The notes under the pieces were generated by a model. That model had not been told where the DNA came from, did no database searches, and saw only the letters and a program-made list of their open reading frames with translations. From Laccaria trichodermophora (lineage: Eukaryota; Basidiomycota; Agaricomycetes; Agaricales; Hydnangiaceae), in the NCBI GenBank assembly GCA_018417955.1, contig JACTVC010000011.1, positions 432,262 to 496,261 on the forward strand: a stretch of 64,000 nt of DNA, in the 5' to 3' direction. The stretch's first letter is position 1. The number at the start of each line of letters is the position of its first letter. The translations under genes and the position numbers were made by a program. Shown here one piece after another: positions 26,747 to 40,182 of this stretch.

Positions 26747-29700
26747 ATGAACTACATTCGTGGTGCGGTCAATGTCATTAGCGCACCATATCAATATTAC
26801 AAGGAACTACCTCCAATAAACCCTTCAACTTTGACTGGCGCCATCGATGTCATCGTAATACAGCGACCGACCGACGACGGAGGTACGGAACTTGCTTGCT
26901 CTCCCTTCCATGTCCGCTTCGGAAAATGGCAGGTCCTCAGGCCAGGGGAAAAGAAGGTGTAAAGTATTCTCATAAACTATCTACTTCTTACTTATTTCAA
27001 CTCAGGTCAATGTCTTTGTTAACGGAAACCCCATTCCGTTTAATATGAAGATCGGCGACGCTGGCGAAGCCTTCTTCGTCTTTGAAACAGACGATGACAT
27101 TCCTGCAGACCTCATTACCAGCCCCATAATTCAGCCTTCCGATGTATCACCCAACGTCGTCTCTGACCATTTCGTTTTGCAGCAAGATTCGGGCCAGACT
27201 CCCGATGGATCCGGAGGAGAGGAACACGAGGAAGGAAAACTCCGAGAGGAGCCCGAAGCCCAAGAGCCCGAGTTTCTTGATCTTGATGCACAGGTGGGGG
27301 GCAGTCAATCAAGATCAGGCGAGGAAGAGCCGGAGCATAAGCAGCCAGTGAACACGACTCCGAAGCAGACCTATACCATTCCTGCGGCGCTAAGAAAGTC
27401 GGCTTCGCGTAACACTCTACGGCAGTCTACTCTTCCTTTGAGATCACATACAGAGGAGGAGCAGGATAAACGCGCTGATGAGGCTTTGAAGTTACTCAAT
27501 GGTCAAATTCATGTTCCAGAGGTCGAGTACCATCACGGTCAGTGAGAGGGTCACTCTTCACGCATCGGTGCAGCTCAACGTTCCATAGACGTTACTTTGG
27601 ATGCACAAGGCTACCACTCAGGATACAGGAGAGAGAAATCTAACCCAGACCATGAAGAGTTCAAATTTCCCTCAGGAAGCAGGACTCGTAAATGTCACGC
27701 CTTACAAACAAGGTATATGCTGACAACTTTCTATATGTAGAGCCTCCAAGTCCTCCTCCACCACCTCATACACAATCTATGCACCACGAACTCCAGCCGC
27801 AAACCTTCCCATCCTCCGAATCTCCAGAACCAATCACCTTCCCCTCTTTCCGGGCAACCTCTGAGCCACCACCTGACATGATGGAAGAAGAAAGCAATCT
27901 TCCATCGTCGTCAAAACCTCCATTGAAAATTCAACCGCCCCAGCAAGAGTACTCATGGGAATGGGGCGCGTTTCCTCAACCATCTCCTATGAAGGCATCG
28001 TTTGGGAAGGGTGGTCGAATAAATGGCAGCGGGGGAGGGCCCCTGCTGAATGGGAAGTTGGGATGGGAAGCGAAGAGCATGAGAATGAACAAACCTCGTC
28101 GACTTGGTGGGATGCACCTTCCTGAGCTGCAGCACAATGAGCATAACGAGCAGGAGGAGGAGAAGGAGGAAGATCATGAATACTCATATCTTCGTGATCG
28201 AGTTAGGGATCGTGGGCGAAGTCAGAGTGTTCCCCCCGAGCTGCAAGGAAGTCCGACGTCCAGGAAGCAGAAGAGGGATAGCAGGGGATGGAAGGAATAC
28301 GAAGACTTCCAGGCGAGTTCACCAACTCCGGATGAAGGAGCGAGGGAGTACGGCGGACAGGATTTCAATGGTACACGGGACGCAGAGTTTGGTGCAGGGG
28401 GTTTGCTAATTGTCAGGAAGGATGACCCCACCAAGTTTATCTTGAAAATTGAAGGGAGGCGGATGGCATTTCAGCTTAGTTTGGTACCGGGCGAATCAGC
28501 AACGGAAGATGCATTGGACGAGGATGAGGGCAGAGGCAGAAAGATCAGAGACGGGTCGAGAGCGGGAGGTCTGCGTGTGATACCTTCCAGTGAACAAGAC
28601 GAGGTAGAAGCAACGCGTGTGTTTGAGCAGGGCCTCGTCAGCTTTGACCAGTTCCTGGACGACGAGAGTATATTGAGCCACCCACAGCTTGTTATTCGCT
28701 GGGTTGGTGTCGAACAGTCAGTCTTCATTCCAGCCTCATCTTCCGCGTAGTACTTATCTGCGTTCTCAGATACGTAACACGCAATGATGGATCCCCCTTG
28801 ATGGACGCTCTTGCACACTGGCGACAAGCCACCTTGAGCGAGCGCAATACTGGTTATTCCGTGCGTCATGCATCCCCCTCCTCTCTTGAAGATCAGCCGG
28901 AATCCGTTTCTTCTTCCACGCCCGCTTCCCCACCAATATCGGCTTCTCCCTCTCCCCCTCCTACATCTAATACGACTCCATCTGACACGGAGGAGGACAA
29001 GCCGAATCAGAATCAGATGCACTCTCGTTCGAAATCTGAGCCGCCAGATCAACAGAAACAACAGGAAGATGACCGACAGGTGGGAATGAACGCTGGGAAG
29101 AAGCCTACGTCGCTTTCCTGGGTGCAGTGGTGGAGTAGGAGCCGGAGGAAAGACTCAGAGGTTGGTAAGGATGGTCGGCCTGGACTGACGGCTTCTCCTG
29201 CGCCTTTGGATTCCGTAAGTGTCGTATTCACCTCCTTTGATTCTCTCTCACTTTCTTGCAGGAGAAAAGATTGCCAGAACCAGAACCTATAGTGAGGCAT
29301 AAGTCAGACTCAGAAGTCGCCTTTGGCGATGAGTTGCGGGCGTCGATATCGAGGAAGGAAAGCCTGGCTGTCGATGACCTTCCCCCTGCTCCTGGTTCCT
29401 CGCAAATCACGGCTTCAAAACGCAAATTTGCAAAGACGCTGAGGTTGACGTCAGATCAACTTGTAGATATTCGTCTCATCATTAACATCGGGTACACTCT
29501 TGCTTACTGCCTACTTGTCATAGAAATCTCTGAATTTGCGTTCAGGATCAAATACAATCACCTTCTCGTTATCGGCGTCTGGGGCAGTTGCTGCTACAGC
29601 TAGGATCTTTGTGTGGGACTCGACAGATCAGGTAGTCATTTCGGACATTGATGGAACAATCACAAAGTAAGTGTGCCTCTCGTTTCGATCTTTATGAGGT

Positions 29701-30948
29701 CTTGAAAACTGGCATTCCTTCTATAGATCCGATGGTTTGGGACATGTGTTCGCTATGATTGGACGGGACTGGACCCATCTCGGTGTGGCCAAGCTATACA
29801 CAGATATTACTCGAAATGGATACAAGATCATGTATCTCACCTCTCGGGCGATTGGTCAGGCAGACGCAACCCGCGATTATCTCAAGGGTATCAAACAGAA
29901 CAACTATCAGCTTCCTGAAGGTCCCGTCATCATGAGTCCGGATCGTTTAATGGCTTCGTTGCATCGGCAAGTTATTTCTTTCTACAGAGATGGTCGCATC
30001 TTGATTTTATTGTTCTTTTCTTGCAGAGAGGTCATCATGCGGAAACCTGAAGTATTTAAGATGGCATGTTTGCGTGATATTCAACGGTTGTTTGGAGAGT
30101 CTGCCCGAAAGCCATTTTACGCTGGCTTTGGAAACCGGATTACAGATGCGCTGTCATATAGAAGTGTGAACGTGCCCAGTGCGCGAATCTTCACCATTGA
30201 CTCTACTGGTGAGGTGAAGATGGAGTTGTTGGAGCTCGCTGGGTACAAGTCATCGTGAGTTCGGTTTTCCTTGCCAGTCTTGGACTCTTATTCAATGGGT
30301 GGATGTAGGTACATTCACATGACTGATTTGGTGGATCAAATGTTTCCCCCCATTCATCGCAAGTGGACTCCAGAATTTACGGATTTTAATTACTGGAAAC
30401 CTCCGGTACAGGATTATCCTCTTCCTGATTTGTCCCCTCCTTCACCCGCGCTGAGCGCAAGGTCGGATACCTCAAATCAGAGTGCGCTAGCGCGACTACG
30501 GAATTTCAGTTTGGTCGGGAGGCAAAATCCCGTCAAGCTGTCAATGGACGGCGCTCCCAATGGTGATTCGTATCGTAATGCTCACCTCCGCCAGATGTCC
30601 TCGTTTGAGAGACTAAGCACGACGCTTGGGTTAAGGCGGAGTACGAGTCCTGAATCACACACTGGGACTTCATCGTACGCGGGTTCGGACGATGAAGATG
30701 CCGATGTGGATATTTATGGGCATAGGAATAGGCAGAGGCGGCGGAGCATGACGAGTATGCCTGGCTCATTGGATGATGACGAGATGGATTTTGGTGTGGA
30801 TGAAGATGATGATGAAGAAGGAGAGGAGGGCGAGGGCGAGGAGGGATATGATGAAGACGCTGAGGGAGTGGATGAGGAGGGCGGGGAGGATGCTTTTGAC
30901 GAGGATCTACTTGCTGCTGGGGAGATGCAGAATGTCCCGTTTTTGTGA
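26747..30948 (+). CDS. PAH1: Lipin, Mg2+-dependent phosphatidate phosphatase (PAH1)
   Basis: Exons 26747..26956, 27006..27537, 27589..27687, 27741..28716, 28770..29214, 29262..29462, 29524..29666, 29727..29966, 30027..30254 and 30309..30948 total 1,238 codons. The N-LIP domain opens the protein (MNYIRGAVNVISAPYQYYKE, FHVRFGKWQVLRP). A long disordered Ser/Pro region follows, then the C-LIP HAD domain with the DxDxT catalytic motif in VVISDIDGTITKSD (Asp862, Asp864). The tail is strongly acidic. The enzyme makes diacylglycerol from phosphatidate at the nuclear envelope/ER and controls membrane versus storage lipid. Phosphorylation of the Ser-rich stretches and dephosphorylation by Nem1-Spo7 are the known controls. 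The intron at 29967..30026 starts with GCAAGT, a GC-AG intron. Confidence 0.96.
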
Positions 30949-31067
30949 AGGTCGCCAAGAGGCTGAATTCACCTTGGAATACGGAGATACTTAGACCCAA
31001 TATAATATTTTGTGCAGGACTCGGAGTGAAACAACCGTCAACAAGAAAGATATCAGCCACTGCGACA

Positions 31068-32386
31068 ATGAAGTACGTCTGGTTGGACGTCGATCCGGTT
31101 TGTTGCTTCTACGTTCTTCACATTTGAAACTTGCTGAGGACTTTTAGGGTCACGATGATGCGACCGCGATCATGCTCGCTCTGCATTGCACCAACATCCA
31201 TCTTCTAGGCATATCAACAGTAAGTCGGGGCGACGTTACGGCCACGCTTGCTGCCCGACTTGTTTTGGCAAACTAGACCCATGGGAACGCAAGCAGCAAC
31301 CATACCGCGATCAATGCGGCTAGGTGCCTTTTTTCCTTTGGTGCACCTAAGCAGCTTCGCGTCTATCCAGGTGCATCACAACCTCTTTTGCTTGAGGCAA
31401 AACATGATCCAGAGATCCACGGGGAAGACGGCTTGGGCGGCGTTGAAGGTCTCCCTGCGCCTGATGATCCGGGTGTGCTTGCTTTCTTCGAAACTGATGA
31501 GGACGGCAGCCATGTACGAGCTTTGGATGGGATGTTTAGGGCCATCAAGCAAATCTGGAGAAAAGGCGATGGTCACAAGGTTACCGTTATCTCAAGTGGG
31601 CCAATGACCAATATTGCACTCTTCGTCTCTGTCTATCCCGATTTGCTGGATGCTGTGGAAGAGTTTGTGTTCATGGGTGGAGCTGTGGGGCTCGGTAATC
31701 GCTCCTCAGTTGCGGAATATAACATTCTATGTGATCGTAAGTCGATATATATTGAAACTATCTTCCCACTGCTGATCCAACGATAAAGCTCATTCGGCCC
31801 AGATTGTTCTCAATGTTCCGGTCAAGAAGACGATGATCCCTCTGAATGTCACTCATACAGCCATTGTAACAAAACGGATTCATTCCCAATTACTGTCGTC
31901 AACCTTTGTATCGGAATCGGAAGATCACGTCCTTCCTGTCCCTTCCACTAAGCTTCGCCACACCCTCTCGACATTGATCGGGTTTTTCGCTGCGTCCTAC
32001 AAATCAACTTTTGGATTTAACGACGGTCCTCCTCTTCATGACGCCCTCACTGTGGCCTACGTATCCAATCCCGATCTTTTCAAGACTGCCCGTCATAGAG
32101 TAGACGTCGAGCTTACTGGGACTCATTCTGTTGGCCAAACAGTCGTTGATATCTGGAAATATCGGACTTGCGACGATACTTGGGGTCGAAATGGACGCAA
32201 CTGCCTTGTGGCAGAAAGTCTTGATGTAAGGGGATTATCACTCAAATTTTCACTTGTTGTAAACCTTGTATCACTTTCTAGGTCAACGGCTTTTTTGGGC
32301 TACTTTTGGACGCCATTTCGAGTTGCGACGAAGTTTCTCCGCTAAATCAAAGTATCGGCGCACCACTGATATATAGTGGCCGATGA
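31068..32386 (+). CDS. URH1: Uridine/inosine-type nucleoside hydrolase
   Basis: Exons 31068..31097, 31148..31219, 31277..31736, 31789..32225 and 32282..32386 encode 367 aa. The ribose/calcium-binding DVDPGHDDATA motif starts at residue 7, and THGNASSNHTAINA, SSGPMTNIALF and FMGGAVGLGN follow. A second metal/catalytic site is FNDGPPLHDALTVAY near residue 290. These define the inosine-uridine nucleoside N-ribohydrolase family, which hydrolyses ribonucleosides to base and ribose for pyrimidine salvage. The yeast homologue is Urh1. The exact base preference cannot be read from sequence. The start lies 119 bp after the lipin stop. Confidence 0.93.
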
Positions 32387-32796
32387 GAAGCAGCCTAGTA
32401 TTGGGACATACAGTTTCCGCTACCTTGCGACAGATGTAAAGTCTAATTCTTTACATAGAAATAAACCGGGAGGTTCTCTGAAGTTCTTTTCTTCGCAAAC
32501 GACGGATAGTCTCTGATCGTCCAATCGCATTTGGTCAGGGTCGATGTCCTACCCTGAAATCGCCGTCATGTGATGGTTGCGAAGGCGCGTTGTGGGTCCT
32601 TATATTTTTCAACCATGGCCAAATAAAGTGCAAATAAGGCTGCATTTTGACCCAGTTCCGTTCATCTCTGGTTTCTACTTTCGTTCTTCCAACAGCAGTT
32701 CTTAGCTGGTTTCGGCGTCTCAACGAAGGCCCTACGCCCTTACGCGCTCACGCAACTCACGCTCACTCAAGATTCAACGATCTCGAACCGAACATC
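32387..32796. other. Intergenic region, nucleoside hydrolase 3' end to membrane-protein gene
   Basis: About 410 bp holding the 3' flank of one plus-strand gene and the promoter/5' UTR of the next. The last 100 bp are CT-rich with many tct/ctc runs, a common fungal start-site feature. Nothing else is visible. Confidence 0.4.
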
Positions 32797-35700
32797 ATGA
32801 TCCCTCTCATTCCTGTTTTAGTTCTCAGCTTCCTGTCCTTCGCATCTTCAGCTTTCGTTATTCTCCGTATCATAATTCCCATCTTACCACCCCATCCTCT
32901 GAGCCGACGTGTTTCCCCGGTGCGTCTTCCGAAATGGTACTGTGTACTGTGAACTGACCGTCTCGATAGGCTGAGTTTGGTCTTCCTACTTTCCGTTCAC
33001 TTTCACCTGCGGATAAGAGTCACATCTGGTTGGCAAGCTTGGATATTTTCGCCCTTGCAATTTTCGTCTGGCAAGCTGTAGCAGAAGCAACTGGTGGGCC
33101 GACCGGGGTTGCCATTGCTGATGATCCAGTTTCATCCATCAGGCTGTGGTTTACAGTGACCGTCAGACAGGGCTGCCTGTTGATGATCACAGTTATTACC
33201 TTGCTACACGTCCGAATGGGCCGTTCTGTCTCGTTTGGCAAGAAACATTGGATGTTATGGGCACCCACTGCGCTGCTGTCGATGACCTCTACAGCTTTGG
33301 CAGGTGTCTTATCGGCTGCAGGTATCAGTAGCCTGTTTGTGGGGATCGCCGTCTACTCTGCTACAATTGTTATCTTGAGTACAGCGGTTCTTGGATGTCT
33401 CATTGGCACTCTAGTCATCATTAAGCGCAACCTTGCCGCTATGAACGAAGAGGCTGATCCATGGCCACCTGTCAGGCAAGTGGAAGAAAAAGGCAGACCT
33501 TCTTTTTGCACTGAAGAGATTGACGCTATTCGGGATGGTGCGTCCTGGATCACATCGACAGCTGGTGGGAGTTCCCGTCGTAATTCAGTTTCTGCTTGGT
33601 CCTTTTCAACGCACCACACTGTCGTGACTGCCTCGCAGCATGGCCACCCAGGTGGACGCCCACAAAATGGCTCACATCCTTCTGTTCCTGCCAAATCTTC
33701 TTACTGGTTCAACAGCACGACACCTCATGACATAGATATTCCACCCGTTCCACCGCTGCCATCTCCATACGGTCCCATTTCTCCTACAGCGGAGGATCTC
33801 AATGACCCGGACCCTTTCAGGAGAGATATGCCATCGCCGCTTCCGAATCACCCACGCGGTCGTCTAGACTCACAGACATCCTGGTTAACCTCTTCCAACG
33901 GGTCGCAAACCACTCTCTCCGCTTGGAGTTACCCAACAACCGTTTACGAAGGAAGTATCCGCAATGTCAGTTCCCCTGATTTCCAGACAGCCTTGACTGC
34001 TGTGTCCCGACCTCTCACGCCTGCCATGGCCAACGCGCAAGTCCTTGGAGGCTATGGGTATGCCCCAGGGAACACGGAGGCGGAGAAAGGCCTTGCCTCT
34101 TTGGCAGCTCCTCCTGGAACAAATCTTAACATTTCTGTCTATCCCGCAATTGGTTGGTTTCTCACTATCTGGGTCCCTCTCGTAAGTTGCTATTCGGCCG
34201 TGTCCTGATCAACGAGCTAACGTCGAAATATGACAACAGGGACTTTCTTTACCATATCTCATTTCGCTTTGTCAGCAGACTACCCCTTCCACTGCCTTGT
34301 ACATTCTCTTCGTATTATCTGTCACACTCTCCTCGCCTCTTTTGGCCGTCAACGTGATCTGCGGTTCCCATCTCCCCATACCCACTGGATTATTCGATGT
34401 CCGGGGTGAGAAGCCCAAGGTTAGCTCCGCCCCCTCCGAACTTCCCTCGAACAAGTGGTCCCATGAGTACAAGCGTAGCATGAGTACCACAATTACCGCA
34501 GTTGAGGGTCGTCGAAGTGGTGACGTTTGGCTTACCAATGGAGACGCTGTGGATGGGAAGAACAAGCTAGGTCGCGCCGTTGGAATGCTCTCTCCGATGC
34601 CAAAGCTGTCCGTTATGCCACCTGAGGAGTGCGATGAGCCACTCACTCCTCCGTTACCCATTCAAGACGCGGATTCTTCTTTACCACTCACAATTCACAA
34701 CACTCCTGAAACCAGTGCCCAGTTCGGAAGGCTCAGAATGGATTCCAAGGCAAGCTCCCACCACCTGTCTGGAGGCGATGAAAGCATGGCGTACGCAAGC
34801 AGGATCATGGTCGCCCAGAGGCATTATTCTGCCCTTGCTCAAACGGTCGTGGTTCCCGGCTCATCACCCGACAAACAGCAGGCGACAGGTACTGAGCTGT
34901 TCGTCAGTAACGCCACGGGAGCACTCGTAAACAAACCAGCCACGCATCTTCGTTCTCGTTCAATTACTTCTATTAGTGGCCCACAGACAGTCTCCGCGGA
35001 CAGCTTCAATATTAGTCCCCCGCCCTCGTTCCCGCTACCTCCTACTCCTCCCAATGTCAGGGCAGCTCGCTTAGCCCAGCTCGCGCATAAAAAGTCCTTC
35101 TCGTCTGGTTTCTCATTTGGCCCCGTCGATGATATGAATGAAATTGATGCATTGACCGCTGGCGTCCTGCCTCTTCTGGTCCCAGGATTGAAGGTTGGCC
35201 ATGAGATGAGGATCAAAGAGGATGATTGGTCGCCGCCTGGCACTTTCAGTAAGAACAAAGGGAAGAACGCCGCAAAAAAATTGACCGAGTTTGGGGAAGA
35301 CTTTTCTTCGCCTGAAATTCACTCTACTCCTGCCAGAAGGCGTCCACGCGAGCCCAGAGGAAGAAAAGAATCAGGACACAAGAGAAACCACTTCAGTTTA
35401 CCCAGGTATGACTTGGTTATTCTTCAATGAAGACCCTTTTATCTGACGTTACTTTCAGCCTCAGCCTTGGCAAGGATGGAATCCACTCTTTGGCCACCTG
35501 GAGTGCAGAGATACGAGGTGCTTTGGAGAACAAGGTCGGCCAGTACATATCCGTCCCAAGTAACGTCGATCTTGGTCGAAGGAATACCGTCTTTGGCGCC
35601 GAGTCAGTTCCTACGGCCCAACCACTCCTCAAAGCCGTACAAGAGGAGGAGGACGAGCCCATTTTGAACCCCGGAGCAGGTCTTGGCCGTGTCATGTCAA

Positions 35701-36452
35701 CTCGCTCTCTTGGCCTGCGTGCTGATGTGCCTCGCAATGTGAACACCGCTCGCTCTTCTGTGATCAGCAACACTGCGGCACCTACATCTGCCGCCTCCAC
35801 AGTGACGTTGTTTGAAGACTTCGAAGCTGGGATGATCTCTGGACCACAAGCTGAGAGCACTCCACACAACACCGTCTCGCACAAAACAACCCATCGACAA
35901 AATAATGTCCCACCCGTACCAGTAAATCGTCGCTCAAGCATTGTATATATCAAATCTGAAAATCACTCAACTACAACGAACCCACCTATGACAGAATCTT
36001 CAAGTTCCTCATCAGCCATGTCTTCTTTCGCCCAGTGGTCATCCCGGGCGGTTCGACCACTTATGACGAAGAACAGCCTCAAGCTCCAGCGCAAGATATC
36101 AACCGCAGACTCCTCCTCTCCTAGCCCTCCAAGAGAGGGCCTACGTCCCCTCTCCCTTCTGCAAGACCGCGACCCCAACACTGCACAAGGCACAAGTCCT
36201 TTGTCTGTTGGTGGAACTCGGCCATTGACTCTCGGGAAGAAACAGAAGTCGAGGATGGCCGTCCCTCAGGACGAGAATGCGGGTCCGGATTCAATCCGTT
36301 CTGGTCACAGAAAGAATCTGAAGTCGCTGAAGCTTGCCAGGTCTGAAACAGCCAAGATGCGGGGCATCTTGCGGAAGGGTGAAATCTTGCCTGATGTCGT
36401 CGTTCGTCCACCCTCCACCACGGAGGCGTTCGCTTACAGTTTCGATGATTAA
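32797..36452 (+). CDS. Unrecognised multi-pass membrane protein with long Ser/Pro-rich tails
   Basis: Exons 32797..32919, 32970..34181, 34240..35405 and 35459..36452 encode 1,164 aa. I do not recognise the family. Hydrophobic segments are seen at ~5-27, ~62-82, ~98-122, ~133-158 and ~162-192, then, after a ~230-residue Ser/Pro/Thr-rich loop, ~435-457 and ~463-487, making about seven spans. A further ~670 residues of low-complexity, phosphorylatable sequence follow (many SP/TP sites, basic patches, no catalytic motif). The layout of seven helices with a large third loop and a long tail recalls a receptor or channel regulator, but no GPCR signature is present. Intron positions keep the frame throughout, so it is a genuine gene. 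Location (plasma membrane or endomembrane) is unknown. Confidence 0.8.
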
Positions 36453-36912
36453 TTCCGATCATACCCACTTGCTTTTGAGCTTGCTATCGCCGTTTTGATT
36501 CTATCTTGCTTTCCTAATTTTTATTACTTTTGCCATTTGTCACGCTTTCAAGTTTTGCTCTAGGCTCTTGCATCACACACACACCACTCCCCATCCATCC
36601 AACGTTCCCAGAACTCTCATGCTTTGTTGTTCTCCCGCTTTCTTGCTATATCTGAATGCTCTTATTGCTCTGACTCTCAAACGTTGCTTTCGCACCGGCT
36701 GCCCTGGCTTTTTACCTATGCTATAAACTTATGCTTTCCTATCTCTTTTGTAAATCCATACCTACCCAGGCAACATCAACTTATCTGTATAAGTCTCGTC
36801 TGTATATGTCTTGGCCATATGTAGCGCGCTCCCTTTCCTGCCGTACATAGCAATGGTCAACAATCATTTTCCAATCAAAGAGAGGTTCTGATTTTGAGAC
36901 TACAAAGGACAA
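36453..36912. other. Convergent 3' flanks of the membrane-protein gene and TEX1
   Basis: About 460 bp of T-rich, C/T-biased sequence between two stop codons on opposite strands. It should contain both 3' UTRs and polyadenylation sites. No gene or repeat is visible. Confidence 0.4.
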
Positions 36913-38356
36913 TCACTCCAGTAATCCAAACATGCTAATTACAGCAACGGGCGGTGGTCCACCTTCACGTATCTTGGTCTGACCACAATAAGCGATCACG
37001 TATTTGGATGGGTGCCAAGTTACTGTCGGGGAAGGCGCAAGTGCAGGAACACGATGCAAAGGAACGCCAGTTTCCGTAGCACACTTGTAAGAGATTGAGA
37101 CCATTTCTTCGGACAAGATTCTATTCACTCACAATATCGATGTATGGTCCTGCATTTGCAATAGCAAGATACTCGCCATCGTGGGAGAAGCTAAGAGCAC
37201 TTATGCTGTTCCTGCAACAAGAAGTTGAGAGTTAGGCTCGAGCAGTCCTATCGACAAAAAAAAAAGAACTCACTCGCATGCAGTGATCGTACGAGCACAG
37301 ATCCAATCGTTCAGATCAAACATGTTCACGATAGAATCATAACCCCCAGATGCTAGGTATCTGTTCTCACCACGTAAGATACATACGACGCAGTAGATAA
37401 GAATGAAACATACCGACCGCGAGGATCCAACGCAAGCGCAACACATCCGCCAACATGAGCTGCAGGACTCTCCCTTATTGCTAGGGAAGGGTAATCCATT
37501 ACGCGGAGGGTATGTTCAGAGTGGTGTGTTAGAATGACACCATCACCGACGTGGTTGAAGATCGCCGTTGAACCTATCTGCAGTCAAAATGTCAGGATCC
37601 AAAAGAACCAGTGACCCAAAGTTTGAAAACTACGCACCGCATCTTTGTCAGAGACGTGCCATTGTTCCTTCGTTTCCTCGCCTTCTTTTCCGAGAGTCAT
37701 GAAAAATAACTGGTGTCCTGCAGATGCAAACAAAAGAGAACGACCGTCCGGAGAATAGCTTGTCTGCACAGGAGATATCTTTACCGGGCATTGCTGTATA
37801 TAACGGCTTTCTGAGCGGGAGTCAATTGAAGTATTTTTACGAGAATCAAAGCCAGACATACGCCGTGCATCCCAGAATACAATTCGTCGATCCTTTTGGC
37901 TTGACGTACAAAACAAATCAGGATGTGTCGGGTTCCAAGAGACGTAATCGACATCATCGGAATGTCCACCAGAGAAATTTGTCGCAGCTCTCATCTCCAT
38001 CTTGAGAATTGACCATAGTAAGGCGGGTGAACTGGTAACCAGGTGCAAAGTACTCACACTTTTCTCTGGGGACCATACTCTTGTAATTTTATCGATGCCA
38101 ACGGCGGCCAACTTCTTCCCGTCGCAGTTCCAGGCAACATGGGTCATGGCTTGCGAACTAGGCATACGGTAGTCGCGAGGTTTGAAGGCGGAGAACGTTG
38201 GCGCCTACGGGCGGATGAGTTCGTCGCAAAGACGTCGTTGGGAGAAGGTGCTCATACATGGACACCTCTTGCTGCGAATGTGGTGTGAGGTGGGGGAGAT
38301 GGGGGCCTTTGTGGCTGGGGAAACTCATCATCGTCTTTGCTGGGCGTTTGGGACAT
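36913..38356 (-). CDS. TEX1: TEX1/THOC3-like WD40 subunit of the THO/TREX complex
   Basis: Exons 38356..38258, 38204..38058, 38000..37862, 37810..37638, 37577..37414, 37360..37274, 37211..37133 and 37083..36913 give 352 aa. After a short Pro-rich N-terminus come WD repeats: THVAWNCDGKKLAAVGID-KITRVW, HSDDVDYVSWNPTHPDLFCTSS, TSYSPDGRSLLFASAGHQLFF, SHDGEYLAIANAG and TVTWHPSKYVIAYCGQ, with a segment VALALDPRGRYLASGGYD. Repeat order, the length of about 350 residues and the Cys-Glu-Asn-Ser-Ile junction fit Tex1/THOC3. This beta-propeller associates with THO during transcription-coupled mRNP assembly and nuclear export. Eight exons with 49-62 nt introns. Confidence 0.9.
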
Positions 38357-38521
38357 GAGCGAATTAGAGAACAGGTACAGTTTGAGAATTAATTACATCA
38401 TTCCGGTACTCAAAGTTTACTCATCTCACATAAAATCAAGTCAACGACAGTAGCAATGGTGGAAAATAACTGAACTTCCAAATACACTGAGAGAAAAGGT
38501 TTGAAGATCAATGAAAAGGCG

Positions 38522-40182
38522 TCAGTCCAAGTCGCCTGTTAAATCATAAATTTTGCCCGGTGTGAAAGTCCGCGCAGGCAGAGAAATTTCTCGTTTTACT
38601 TTCCGATCCTCTCCATTCAGCCTTGCCCTCTTCATTGGCCTTAAAGAACCCCCTTGTCCCAGTTCTCCCTCTAGCTCTTCCAACTCTAGCTGATTGGCAA
38701 GGATATCTTGCCTTAGCAGCTCCATCAGTTGACGCTGTTGCGCCAAAATAGTCGCTTGCAATTCTTTAACCCTGGCTGATCGGCTTTCCTGCTCGAACAT
38801 TGCTTCGCGCTTGAGGGATGGTGATTCGTGCTTGATAAGTCTAGGCTTTGTCCTCTGAAGCCATCTCAGTTTCATTGGAGTTGTGTACTCCTCTTTTTTG
38901 ATATTAGGCTTGACATCATTTCTTGATCCAGTGCTGACGATGGTACTTGGCTTGGGGGGCGGGAGTGGTAAATCTATTGATATCAATTAAAACATGCATC
39001 CGGCAGTAGAAATAGATTCAACCGGAAAATCCATGCGCTGGAGATGAAGCCATCGGAGTTGGTGTGTGGGGAGATGGGTTTGTTGCATGCGTATTCTGTG
39101 AGGCTTGATTATCTGGAGGAGGTGTGACATATTCGAGCTGAGCTGATGGAGTATATCAATAATTGGGAAATGTAAGAGAGGAAAGACATCATGGGATGGA
39201 GAACAGGGCCTCGGAAGGGGCACGCTTTTGGCCTTTGGCAAATGGGGTGCGATTTTGAGTCGTTGGAGAACATCTGGTGTTGTCAGTTCGAAAAAGGACA
39301 AAAATATTTCAGGTTACTAGCCAAACGAACCGAGAGGTCGATACTCAAAGGTGAAAGTTGCCCACGGCGCTTCATCGAGGTAATGCACTATGTTGCAGCC
39401 CCTTTCATGCACTTGCGCTGAGGAGAGAGGTTCCCCCAGACTGTGGCAGACTTTATTTTTCAGGGAAGGGAGAATTGTTGCGCCACACATTCACGTACAC
39501 CATTCGGTGCTCTACAGAGAGCTGCTTGACAGATTCATGGACTTTGCCAATGGAAAGATCACCGTCGCATCCTCTGTCCCTCAAAACTTCAATTTTGTTC
39601 AGCCCCTTGGATCCAGTGATTTTCACCCTTTGAATTTCTAGAATGATCTTCCCAATCTTTTGATCGAGGTCCTTCCGCTCCAATGCCTCATCGTCGTCTT
39701 GAATATGCATGAGACAGACTGCCATGGATAGATGTAGACATACAGTACTTACCTGACAACTCAGTTTGACCAAAAACAAACGGACAAATCTTTCCATCCG
39801 GACCCATGATTTGATTTACACATCGCATAGCACTACCTGTGGCATGTTTTCCACTCCGACAGATAAGTTCTTCACCAATCTGTCGTCCATCTGCATAGAC
39901 ATCCCCATATGTGGGGCCAGTGCCGTCGTCATCGAATTCTTCATCCTCCCAGTTAACAGAGAACCGCTTCCAGAGAGGTAATGAGGTCCAAGAGTCAACT
40001 TTTTTAGATAGCCTTTGTAACAAAATGCGGCGAACCTGTCCAACCTCAGATGCGATAAAACAACTAACCTCCGCCCTGTCATCTAAGACTTTCACCTGCA
40101 CGTCGTATTCCTTTGCTTCTTTATCCACACCTCCCATACTTTCGATTGTGATCCAAGCTGAGAATCCATTGAGGGTGAGCAT
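38522..40182 (-). CDS. DUF7918-type basidiomycete protein
   Basis: Exons 40182..40036, 39966..39753, 39697..39499, 39440..39331, 39273..39188, 39137..39023 and 38973..38522 encode 440 aa. The N-terminal beta-rich domain has the family pattern MLTLNGFSAWI, FSVNWED, YGDVYADG and ICPFVFGQTELSDDDEAL, and closes with WATFTFEYRPLDVLQRLKIAP. A Pro-rich linker, a coiled coil (~360-410, LQATILAQQRQLMELL) and a short tail FTPGKIYDLTGD follow. Such proteins are common and lineage-expanded in mushrooms. Their function is unknown. A KR-rich patch suggests nuclear location, and the DLT tail could be a SUMO-interacting motif (inference). A truncated relic of its 3' end lies at 40919-41026. Confidence 0.88.
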
